The notes under the pieces were generated by a model. It was not told the DNA's origin, did no database searches, and saw only the letters and a program-made list of their open reading frames with translations. From assembly GCF_006783905.1 (NCBI RefSeq), contig NZ_VFPE01000003.1, positions 124,001 to 188,000 of the forward strand: DNA of 64,000 nucleotides, read 5' to 3'. Both the position numbers and the translations under genes were made by a program. Origin of the DNA: Microbacterium kyungheense. GTDB lineage: Bacteria > Actinomycetota > Actinomycetes > Actinomycetales > Microbacteriaceae. The number at the start of each line of letters is the position of its first letter. Positions within the stretch are counted from its first letter, which is position 1. Below are positions 17,358 through 25,028 of the stretch, piece after piece.

Positions 17358-18131
17358 TCATGGCGTTCCTACGACGGGCCGCGGGATCCCGGCGGAATCA
17401 ACCACCGCTCGCGCAGCGGCGCCCAGCATGGTCGCGTCGTTTCCGGCGATGACGGCGCTGAACCCTCGGTGCGCGAACTCGGCTGCTGCGCTCCCGTCAG
17501 CGCTGCCTGCGATGGCGCACGGAACGTCGTGCGCCAAGCACTGGTCGAGGACCTCGAGCATGTGAGCAGCCACCTGCGGGTGGTCCATAGTCAAACCGAG
17601 CGACATGGAGAGGTCCGCAGCGCCCACGAGTACGCCGTCAACGGCCTGCTGGGCCAACATGCTGGGTAGCGCCGCCAGCCCAGCTGCAGATTCGATCTGC
17701 ACGATGACCTTGACCCGTTCGGCGCTTGCGACGTAGTCAGCGGGGCCGCGGAGATTCCACCCCCCCGCGCGAGACGTGGGGCCCATCCCGCGCCGACCGC
17801 GTGGCTCGAAGCGGGCAGCGCTTCGGACGCGAAGGGCCTGGTCGAGGGAATCGACGTGCGGAACGACGATGCCGTGAGCTCCGAAGTCGAGACAGCGCTG
17901 TATCCACGTCGGCGACTGGTCGGGGATCCGGACGAAGGGAACCAGTCCGCGTCCGAGAGCGACGCTCGTGAGCACCGATGCTGTCTCTATCGAGAGCGAG
18001 GAGTGTTCGAGGTCGATGACGACGAGGTCCATGCCGGCCTCCGCCATCAGTTCGATCGACTCGATCGCCGGCAGCTTGATCCACGTTCCCAGCGCGGCGC
18101 GGTCAGCCGGTAGCCCCGGAAAGACGTTCAT
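17358..18131 (-). CDS. HpcH/HpaI family aldolase
   Basis: 257 residues of the class II pyruvate aldolase fold. Metal ligands and catalytic residues appear in order: DLVVIDLEHSS, the Arg-rich loop after VPHVDSLDQA (RRGMGP), Glu in VIVQIESAAGL and Asp in GAADLSMSLG. Family members cleave 4-hydroxy-2-oxo acids from extradiol pathways into pyruvate and an aldehyde. The start codon overlaps the stop of the cupin-like gene (TGATG), so the two are coupled. The next gene downstream, the amidohydrolase, follows after 97 nt. Confidence 0.9.
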   Translation of the reverse strand: MNVFPGLPADRAALGTWIKLPAIESIELMAEAGMDLVVIDLEHSSLSIETASVLTSVALGRGLVPFVRIPDQSPTWIQRCLDFGAHGIVVPHVDSLDQALRVRSAARFEPRGRRGMGPTSRAGGWNLRGPADYVASAERVKVIVQIESAAGLAALPSMLAQQAVDGVLVGAADLSMSLGLTMDHPQVAAHMLEVLDQCLAHDVPCAIAGSADGSAAAEFAHRGFSAVIAGNDATMLGAAARAVVDSAGIPRPVVGTP

Positions 18132-18982
18132 CAGGATGCGTCCGCGTAGTTGGTGGAATTGAGCACCCATCCCTGCTCGACGAAGTCCTTCCGTACCGGA
18201 CAGAAGATATCGATCAGTCTGTTGAGTCCGGGTCCGATGGCTTCGCTGGTGTGAATCACCGGTGGCGGGATGATCGTGAGGGATGGGCTTCCGACTGCAC
18301 GGTGCTCGTCTTCTCGCCACTCGGGCCTCTTGGGGCCCCAAGGGGTTCGGAGGTGGTGGATCCATTCCCCGTCGATCGCCAGAGAGCCCTGCTCGAAGTC
18401 ATCGTGATGATGCGGTGACAGCCGGTCTGGGTCACGGGGGCCCTGCTGCGGGTCGAGAATGTTCACCAGGAACGTCTCCGAGCGGAAGATCGTTCCGAAT
18501 CGTCCCGGTTCCGGCGCGTACTCAGACAACAGGAACACTTCGGGACCCGTGCTGGGATGCGTGCGTGGCGCCACGACAAGTTCCGCAACCCTGGGATCGG
18601 GTTCCTGATACGTGCCGACGTTGAGACCCTTGCCCACGGTGGAGGCGTCTCGGGTATCGACAAGGTGGACGAACCGCGTGGCGCGATGGACAAGAATTCG
18701 GGCAGAACCGGGCGGAAGGACCACGACGGCCGCATCAACCACTCTCACCTTCTCCCCATGCGTCTCGATCTCGATGTCGACGTCCTCATCGGGGATGATC
18801 ACGACGTGCTCGACGTCGGCACCGGCGGTCAGCGAGTCGCCGGCCCGTGCCTCCACGTAGTCGAGGGTGTAGTTGTGACCTCGCACTGCCCACTGTCGGC
18901 CGCCCGCAGGGGTCGGATCCGACGGTTCCCTGGCGAACTCGATGTACTGGGGCGACGCGATCGCCGTGGCCGCGTCGATCAT
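18131..18982 (-). CDS. cupin-like protein of unknown function
   Basis: 283 residues. Two beta-sandwich halves are suggested; the second contains a metal-site-like HHHDDFEQGSLAIDGEW and PPPVIHTS, typical of bicupins. It could be an isomerase or dioxygenase, or a helper that acts on a ring-cleavage product; no family name can be given with certainty. It overlaps both neighbours (4 nt with the dioxygenase gene, 1 nt with the aldolase gene), which argues for a fixed stoichiometry in the pathway. Confidence 0.75.
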   Translation of the reverse strand: MIDAATAIASPQYIEFAREPSDPTPAGGRQWAVRGHNYTLDYVEARAGDSLTAGADVEHVVIIPDEDVDIEIETHGEKVRVVDAAVVVLPPGSARILVHRATRFVHLVDTRDASTVGKGLNVGTYQEPDPRVAELVVAPRTHPSTGPEVFLLSEYAPEPGRFGTIFRSETFLVNILDPQQGPRDPDRLSPHHHDDFEQGSLAIDGEWIHHLRTPWGPKRPEWREDEHRAVGSPSLTIIPPPVIHTSEAIGPGLNRLIDIFCPVRKDFVEQGWVLNSTNYADAS

Positions 18983-19887
18983 GGAGCTTTCCTCAGAGCC
19001 GAGGGCGCCGCCACGTCGACTCGCTTGGCCATCCACGCTTCGGGAATGCTGGATCCCCATTCGTCGACGCCACGCTGATCGTCGAGCGACCAGACCTGGG
19101 GTCCGTTCCAGCGCGGGTCTTGCCCGATCCGGATCATTCCGGTTCCCAGCTCGACCATCATTCCCGAGACGTCTTCGATGTAGGCGAAGATGCTGCCCCC
19201 GGTACCGTGCCGGCCCATCCCCCAGACGAGGAAGTGCGATTCGTCGACGAAGTTGTCCACCCGGTCGACGATCTCTTGGGCATTGTCGTACTCGTACGAG
19301 ATGTGGTGCAAGCGAGTGTCTTCGGTCTTCAGCACCGCAACACCGTGGTGAAGTGCGCCATCGACCGGGCAGTGCAGCCAGCCGATCAGCGGGTCTTCCG
19401 GGCTGCCAATCCAATCGGAGTTCCGCATTCCGAGGCCGTCCACGAAGAACTGGATGAGGCGCGCGGGGTCGGGCGTCCCGAGGTTGAAATGTGAGAAGTG
19501 CTCAGGCTGCGCGAGACCCGGGGTCGGGGCGTGCTCGATCTGGTGGAGGGTCGAATGGATGAGCAGGCCGATTCCGCCGGCTGCTTCGACGATGTGCGCA
19601 GTGTCGGCACCGGCGACTTCAACGGTGCCGAGGTCTCGCGCACCCGCGCGAATCGCGCGATCGACGTCGCCGGTGACGTCGTCCGATTCGAAATTGAGGG
19701 TTTGCAGAACTGTCCGTTCGTCCTCTGATGCGACGAGGACCAGATCGTGGTGTGAAGCGCGCGCCCGAAGGTAGGCACTGCTGCCACGTCGCTCAGTGAC
19801 CGTGAGGCCGATGTGATCCGCAAAGAAACCGATCGATGCCTCCAGATCGGGCACTTCGAGGGTGATGGATGCAACGCGCGTGATCAT
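18979..19887 (-). CDS. VOC-family extradiol ring-cleavage dioxygenase
   Basis: 302 residues with two VOC repeats. The C-terminal repeat has the Fe(II) triad: His133 in FSHFN, His194/195 in RLHHIS, and Glu246 in MMVELGTG. The N-terminal repeat (1-115) lacks the ligands, as normal. This is the architecture of BphC/catechol-2,3-dioxygenase type I enzymes that split a catechol meta to a hydroxyl. ATG 19887 overlaps the SnoaL-like stop by 4 nt, and its own stop overlaps the cupin-like start by 4 nt. Substrate is presumably the product of the flavin hydroxylase. Confidence 0.88.
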   Translation of the reverse strand: MITRVASITLEVPDLEASIGFFADHIGLTVTERRGSSAYLRARASHHDLVLVASEDERTVLQTLNFESDDVTGDVDRAIRAGARDLGTVEVAGADTAHIVEAAGGIGLLIHSTLHQIEHAPTPGLAQPEHFSHFNLGTPDPARLIQFFVDGLGMRNSDWIGSPEDPLIGWLHCPVDGALHHGVAVLKTEDTRLHHISYEYDNAQEIVDRVDNFVDESHFLVWGMGRHGTGGSIFAYIEDVSGMMVELGTGMIRIGQDPRWNGPQVWSLDDQRGVDEWGSSIPEAWMAKRVDVAAPSALRKAP

Positions 19888-20357
19888 GCGTCTACCTTTC
19901 GCTGGCGTGGGGTTTCGGTTGCTTGGGGCTGAGTGGGGACGGCGAACTCGGCGTCCGTCTCCATGAACTGGTTGGTGATCGTGCGACTCGCGATCAAGAG
20001 GCCTGCGGACGTGCGCACGAATCGGTCGCGCACGTCGGAGATGGCCACCGGGGTGACCCGTGGCCGGGGCCCGACGCCGTCCTGGGCGTATAGGCACAGC
20101 GCGGACATGACCTCAGCGGTATTGCCTTCAAGGCGGGTGATGTGGACGTTGCTGATGATGTGCCGGCTGACGCGCGGTCCTCGGGCCGCTCTCCCGCGGT
20201 AGACGCTCTGGATCGCGGTCCGACCCTCGAATCGCGCAGACCCGAAAGTCAGATCCGCATCGGGAGTGAAGAAGAGATGTGCGTCGGCTCCGTCTCGGTG
20301 GTCGACCTCGAACCAGAGCGCGGCGAGCACATCGGCAATAGCCTGACTCGAGATCAT
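19884..20357 (-). CDS. SnoaL/NTF2-like fold protein
   Basis: 157 residues with the cone-shaped NTF2 fold pattern: LAALWFEVDHRDG helix, FFTPDADLTFG strand, GRTAIQSVYRGR helix and SRHIISNVHITRLEGNTAEV strands. The family includes small hydratases, isomerases and the beta subunits of ring-hydroxylating oxygenases, but no alpha subunit is near. It is the first gene of the coupled run and lies 134 nt downstream of the LysR gene. The exact reaction is unknown. Confidence 0.75.
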   Translation of the reverse strand: MISSQAIADVLAALWFEVDHRDGADAHLFFTPDADLTFGSARFEGRTAIQSVYRGRAARGPRVSRHIISNVHITRLEGNTAEVMSALCLYAQDGVGPRPRVTPVAISDVRDRFVRTSAGLLIASRTITNQFMETDAEFAVPTQPQATETPRQRKVDA

Positions 20358-20445
20358 CTTCGACCACCTACGTCATTGGAGAACGCTCGCAAGAACGAGC
20401 CGTGATGACGATCGTCGTTCCTCGCCGCATACGCATCAACGACCA

Positions 20446-20475
20446 ATAGCCGAAGGACTGATCGGCTGCGGCTAT
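20446..20475. promoter_or_regulatory. nested inverted repeat upstream of the catabolic operon (LysR site candidate)
   Basis: Outer arms ATAGCCG (20446-20452) and CGGCTAT (20469-20475), inner arms AGCCGA (20448-20453) and TCGGCT (20462-20467). The element lies just beyond the LysR stop, 89-118 nt upstream of the SnoaL-like start, a normal place for a LysR recognition site. Binding is inferred. Confidence 0.5.
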
Positions 20476-20491
20476 GAATGCCCGCCGTCAC

Positions 20492-21400
20492 TCAGATGGC
20501 GTTGATCACCTCGGTGGTCACCGCGCGCAGTGCACCGAGCATCTGCGAAACCTCGCGGGTGGCCGTCGCCGTCAGGACGATCGCGCACACGCTGATCCCC
20601 ACGCCCTCATCAGCCACTCTGCGAAAAGCGAGGCCTGGGACACGATTCAGGCCCACCGCAGGTGCAGGATGAACGCCGATGCCGTAACCACGCGCAACGT
20701 GTAAGGACACAGCGTCGTAGTGGGATACCTCCGAAACCGAGCCCATGTCGATCCCAGCTCCGATGAAGGCCCGCTCTATGCGCGCAAATGCCATCTGGTT
20801 GTCAGTGCGGGGTGAGACGATCAGCGGCCGGCCGGCGAGTTCGCGCAATGAGATCGGAGACCTGGGCTCGGCAAGCGAGTCGTCGTCGCGGAGGATTGCC
20901 ACCAACGGCGCGGTGGCCAGGACAACCTGGGTTATCTGATCATTGACCGAGGGTTCCCAGCACAGTCCGACATCGATGGCGCCGGATTGCAAGGCCGCTA
21001 TCTGCTCGTGCGTGTGCATGGCGAGGGGGCGCCACGAGGGCGGTGCACCTGGCCCCGCGTGGGCGGTCAAGCGGACGAGGCCGGGAAGCAGCGCCTGGCC
21101 GAGTTCGGGAGTATGCCCCAACCGAAGCTCGCCACGGTGGTGCCCGTCCGCGACAGCCTTCGCGTACTCCTGGTGGAGTGCTGCGTAGGCCGGTCGCAGG
21201 TTCGCGAGTACCCGGCCACCGAAATCAGTGATCGAGACTCGACGCGTCGTTCGATAGAACAGTGGCGCGCCGAGAGCTGTCTCCAAACGCACGATTGACT
21301 CGCTGACGCTCGACTGCTTGATCCGCAGCACCATCGCCGCGCGGCCGAAATGGAGCTCGTCCGCGACGGCGAAGAAGATCTCCAAGTCACGCAGATTCAC
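20492..21400 (-). CDS. LysR family transcriptional regulator
   Basis: 302 residues. The N-terminal winged HTH reads LRDLEIFFAVADELHFGRAAMVL, then QSSVSESIVRLETALGAPLFYRTTRRVSIT, the LysR signature. The rest is the periplasmic-binding-protein-like effector domain (GELRLGHTPE onward). GTG 21400 is chosen because GAGGAGGT lies 6 nt upstream and LysR proteins begin a few residues before the first helix. It is co-directional with and directly upstream of the aromatic operon, and probably activates it in response to a pathway compound. Confidence 0.9.
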   Translation of the reverse strand: MNLRDLEIFFAVADELHFGRAAMVLRIKQSSVSESIVRLETALGAPLFYRTTRRVSITDFGGRVLANLRPAYAALHQEYAKAVADGHHRGELRLGHTPELGQALLPGLVRLTAHAGPGAPPSWRPLAMHTHEQIAALQSGAIDVGLCWEPSVNDQITQVVLATAPLVAILRDDDSLAEPRSPISLRELAGRPLIVSPRTDNQMAFARIERAFIGAGIDMGSVSEVSHYDAVSLHVARGYGIGVHPAPAVGLNRVPGLAFRRVADEGVGISVCAIVLTATATREVSQMLGALRAVTTEVINAI

Positions 21401-21552
21401 GAGCGACCTCCTCGAACAGATGCCCTTGCGTAAGTCTGTCATCGCGCGGACGTCAACGACGCCTATGCCGACCCGTCCCCCGACCAGCGGTGCTCAGCCG
21501 GAGCGCGGCGACAAGACGATGCGTCAGTTCCCCAGGCGCCCGATATGCACAA

Positions 21553-21583
21553 GACCCGCGCCGAACGTTTTCCGGCGCGGGTC
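21553..21583 (-). terminator. hairpin after the esterase gene
   Basis: Perfect 11-bp arms GACCCGCGCCG (21553-21563) and complement (21573-21583) with a 9-nt loop that includes TTTT. It begins 20 nt after the esterase stop in the direction of transcription, so it probably ends the MFS-esterase transcript. Confidence 0.7.
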
Positions 21584-21603
21584 GTTCGCTGATGACAGGC
21601 CGC

Positions 21604-23114
21604 CTATACCGCCGGCGATCCGCTGAACACGTGTGGTGTACGGGAATCGGTCGTCCACGGCGCCCAACGGCCCGGCACCGCCGGCACCCCGTCACGCGCG
21701 AACGACGCCCATGCGTGCATCATCTGGCGCGATACGTCCATGCGGCGTGGGTCGGATCCGGTGAGCGGAATGCGCTCGACCGTTCCGAAGACGTACGCAA
21801 GATCCAGGCTGTGGCACGCGCCGAGAAGCCCGCCGAGCACGTCGGTGGTCTGCTCGAACTGGTAGGCCCACACGCCAGGACCGCGACCGGCGACCATGTC
21901 GGCGATGCGGACACTGCCGCCGCGAAACCCGGTCATCTCCTCGACGACGCGCGCCAGGACCAGGTGGGGCGGGTCGGCGGGAGCTGCGGCCGCCGCGGCG
22001 GCGAATCGCGCTGACCCCTCGCCGGGAGCCAACGCCTCGAGCTCGCCGACGGCCTGCTCATCGGTCATGCTCGCAGTGAACCGCGGAAACTCCGCCATCA
22101 TGAAAGCCGCCTCGTGCGCGGTCCAACCGATCATCAGCGGAATGTCGTCGAAGACGGAAGACGGCGCCTCATCGAAGGGATGCTCGGGGATATCCACGTC
22201 GTCGAGAGCAGGCCCGAACCCGGGCAGGGACTCAACGGACCCGCCGACGATGGGCGAGACCTCGTCCATGACCCGTCGTTGCGCGGTCATCAGATCCTCC
22301 AGAGGAATCGACCGCAACTCGTCCAAGTCACGAGTTCCGAGCGCGCGAAGGGTCAAATCTCGCACCCTGGCCGCCAGGTCAGGCGTGGCCAACCTCCTGA
22401 GCGGGCCACTCTGCATGATGGCGCGGTGGAACAACCCTCGAGCAGCGGGCATTGCCGACAGCGTCGATACCTTGGCGCTCCCCCCTGACTGACCGAAGAT
22501 CGTCACACGATCCGGATCTCCGCCGAAGGACGCGATGTTGTCGCGTACCCATCGCAGCGCTTCGACGATGTCGAGCATCCCCGCGTTCGCGGATCCTGCG
22601 ACACCGCCTGCCTCCAGGGCCCGGAGATCGAGGAATCCGGTCAGTCCCAGCCGGTGAGTCACGATCACGACCACGACCTTCTCCGACTTGGCGAGGATGT
22701 CTCCATTGAAGACCATCTCGTTACCCGTGCCGTGGGTGAAGATGCCACCGTGGAGCCACACCATCACCGGATAAGGTTCGTCCAGCCGGTCCGTCGGCGC
22801 CCACACATTCACTCGCGGCAGTCCTCACTGATTGGACCGCCCTCGAGCGGCGACCCCCCACGGGGGTAGAGCATCGTGAGGACTTCCGGCATCCGCCCGT
22901 TCGAAGTCAAGCGGGTGTCGATCTGCGGCGCGGCTGGACCGAACTCGAGCGCCTCCCGAACACCGTCCCATGCTTTCACCGGAACCGGCGGCGCGAAGCG
23001 GTTCACTCCGCCCGTGCTCTCTCCGTAGCGCACACCAAGGAAACTTGTCACGCCTCCCGCAGCAATTCCTCGGATGGCGCCCGCTGAGGTGACGATATCG
23101 ACGAACTCGACCAT
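21604..23114 (-). pseudogene. type-B carboxylesterase, single frameshift
   Basis: From ATG 23114 the frame encodes the normal N-terminus (GVRYGES, RFAPPVPVKAWDG, GPISEDC) and then stops at about 22809. The adjacent frame resumes at once with VNVWAPTDRLDEPYPVMVWLHGG, the oxyanion loop region, then FGQSGGS with the nucleophile Ser and a complete C-terminal lobe to 21604. One missing base after the TGC codon near 22818 explains the break; restored, the protein would have about 503 residues. Type-B esterases hydrolyse aryl and alkyl esters, so it could free the aromatic acid for the operon. An ATG just inside the second frame (22812) could give a shortened product without the N-terminus. Confidence 0.8.
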
Positions 23115-23139
23115 GTTCTTCTTTCTCTTGCGCGGTGCG

Positions 23140-24424
23140 TCAGTTGACGCGCCGGATGGGGGTGATGGCGAACGCGCCGATGACGGCCGCGAGCGCCGCG
23201 AACACGAACAGTGCGACGTAGCCGCCGGTGATCGTGATGATGACGCCTGCAACGAGCGGCGCGGCAACCTGTGGTGCGGTGGTCGCGATGTTGAGGAGAC
23301 CGAGATCGCGAGCATTGTCCTCCGACCGCGGCAGCACAAGCGTCATGATCGCCTGGTCCACCGCGAGATACGCGCCGAAGAACGTGCCGACCACGATCGA
23401 GTACGCAACCATTCCCGCCCAGGTCGGGGCGAACACGGGGATGAGCGTGCCCGCCGCGATACCGAGAGAAGCAACAACGACGAACAGCTTTCGTTTGCCG
23501 AGACGGTCCGAGAGCGGACCAGAGATCAGAGTCGTGACCAATCCGCACCCCAAATTGATCGTCCCGAGTATCGCGACGCCCGTTCCGGCATCGCCGCCCG
23601 GGATGTCGTCCACTCCGATGAAGTCTGTAGGGGTGTAGAGCTGGTATGTCGACACCGTCCAGAACCCGGCCATGATGACCACGCGTGCCCAGAACGCCCA
23701 CGCGAATTCATGGTCGGCGAGGCCAGCGAAGAATGTTCGCAGTGAGCGACGCGTGGCGGGGGGTTCCGCCGTGCTGCCGTCGGAGATCGTCGGGTCCGGC
23801 GCAAGGACGCTCATCGTCACCGCTGCGGTGACGAGAACCGTCCCAAGCAGCGCATACCCGGCGATCGGATTCGCAACGAAGGCAGGAGCGGCGTTGATGC
23901 CGAAGATGACACCGATTGTTGTGGCGAGGCCGGCGATCGACGACACCAATCCCCGTCGCGACTCGGGCACGCGATCCGGCATCAGGGCGGCGATGACCGC
24001 CTGGTATGCGCCCATCGACAACATCACGAGAACGTAGGCGGCCCCGAGCCAGAAGAGGTGGGTCATCCCGCCCATGAGCACCAGGCCGAGCAGCGCGATC
24101 GATGCGGAAGAGACGATCCAGGGGGTGCGTCGTCCGAAGCGACTGCGCGTACGGTCCGACATGGATCCGAACAGCGGGTTGGCGACAGCGGCGATGAGGG
24201 CGCCAGCTGTGGCCAGGAGCCCGTAGCTTCCGATTCGGCCGTCGGGATCGATTGCAGCAACCTGCGAGGGAAGCAGAATCTGCTGCATGCCGTTGAAGAC
24301 CGCGTACATCGCAGCGTTCGCGAAGAAGAACGTGACGACGAAGCGAGCGCCGCCCGCGATCTTGTTGGCCCCCCCTGTCGGCGGCTCCAGCTGTGGGTGG
24401 GTGGGCGGGCGTGGGTTCGGGCAA
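23140..24424 (-). pseudogene. MFS transporter, probable frameshift in a G-run near the N-terminus
   Basis: The main frame (to 23140) encodes a 12-helix MFS carrier with the loop 2-3 signature SDRTRSRFGRRTPW and the loop 8-9 match GPLSDRLGKRK, reminiscent of sugar/cation symporters. The frame is open upstream through ANKIAGGARFVVTFFFANAAMYAV, the first half of helix 1, but reaches a stop before any ATG, GTG or TTG. A TTG at 24424 with GGAGGAGGAG upstream opens the adjacent frame, and adding one G to the seven-G run at 24369-24375 joins the two. The ATG at 24309 would cut helix 1. It precedes the esterase by 25 nt, so import and ester cleavage were probably coupled. Confidence 0.7.
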
Positions 24425-24864
24425 CTGCTTCTCCTCCTCCATCAGCTCGGGCCGGGCGGCGACCCAACCTCGCAGAAGGCCACGCGAACTGGGGCCGGAC
24501 TCGACGGCGCGTCTTGCCAACTCAAGTACAGTGCTCGATTGGCCGCGAGAGCTACCGTGTTTCCGATACCCACGGTAAGTAGCGAGACGCGGATTCCAAC
24601 CTGGTGGAGTCACGGCTCGTGCCGCCGACGAGACCGAGGGAAAGTAGCCCTCCGTCTCCATTCAGCGACGCGCGGTCGAACTGCGCGGACGCAGGCCCGA
24701 GCGACACTCATCGACCAAATGCGCACCCGCAAGCCCGACGAGTGCAGCAATCTACTCACCGCTCATCGCGGGACTGCCGTGGCTTCAACCAGGAAGCGTA
24801 AGAAATGTGGGCATCCGTGGGCAGAGCCCAACCAGAAAATGCTGTCTATCAGGGTTTTTTACTG
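24425..24864. other. non-coding right end of the island
   Basis: 440 nt with no believable gene. It holds the presumed promoter of the leftward MFS-esterase unit and the right island arm. The last bases before the tRNA include a run of six T (24855-24860). No integrase fragment is recognisable. Confidence 0.6.
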
Positions 24865-24885
24865 CGGAGACGGAGGGATTTGAAC
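24863..24885 (+). repeat. right attachment repeat (tRNA-Ser 3' end)
   Basis: Second copy of the 23-bp repeat at 9357-9379, here inside the functional tRNA gene: discriminator, acceptor stem 3' strand and T-arm start. Integration at this point leaves the tRNA intact. Confidence 0.8.
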
Positions 24886-24953
24886 CCTCGGTCCCCTTGC
24901 GAGGACTCCACCTTAGCAGGGTGGTGCACTAGGCCTGACTATGCGACGTCTCC
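24865..24953 (-). tRNA. tRNA-Ser(GCU)
   Basis: 89 nt. Acceptor stem GGAGACG pairs with CGTCTCC, discriminator G, anticodon loop CTGCTAA gives GCU between CCACC and GGTGG stems, a long variable arm (class II) is present, and the T loop reads GGTTCAAATCC. CCA is not encoded. It serves as insertion target of the adjoining island. Confidence 0.95.
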
Positions 24954-25028
24954 AGGCATCCTGCACTCGAGAGCAACGGGATGCGCCCAGCAATCATAAC
25001 CGGTCCGCGGCGGTGCGCCGAACCACGC

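Larger units (their letters stand above)
9357..24885. mobile_element. genomic island integrated at tRNA-Ser(GCU)
   Basis: A 15.5-kb segment bounded by a perfect 23-bp direct repeat. The right copy is the 3' end of an intact tRNA-Ser; the left copy is a lone tRNA 3' end, the usual outcome of tyrosine-integrase insertion. All genes inside point leftward and encode a catabolic set unrelated to the flanks. By-eye counts of the host heptamer GGATGCC/GGCATCC give about 8 inside versus about 10 in the 9.3 kb to the left and over 30 in the 22 kb to the right. No integrase, relaxase or replication gene remains visible, so the element appears immobile now. Confidence 0.75.

Noticed and set aside
19884..20357. 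Beta subunit of a Rieske ring-hydroxylating dioxygenase
   Set aside because: The NTF2 fold fits, but no alpha subunit with a Rieske CxH...CxxH motif is present on the island.
24851..24860. Run of six T beside the tRNA as its terminator
   Set aside because: The T-run is on the plus strand, whereas the tRNA is transcribed from the minus strand, so it cannot serve as its terminator.
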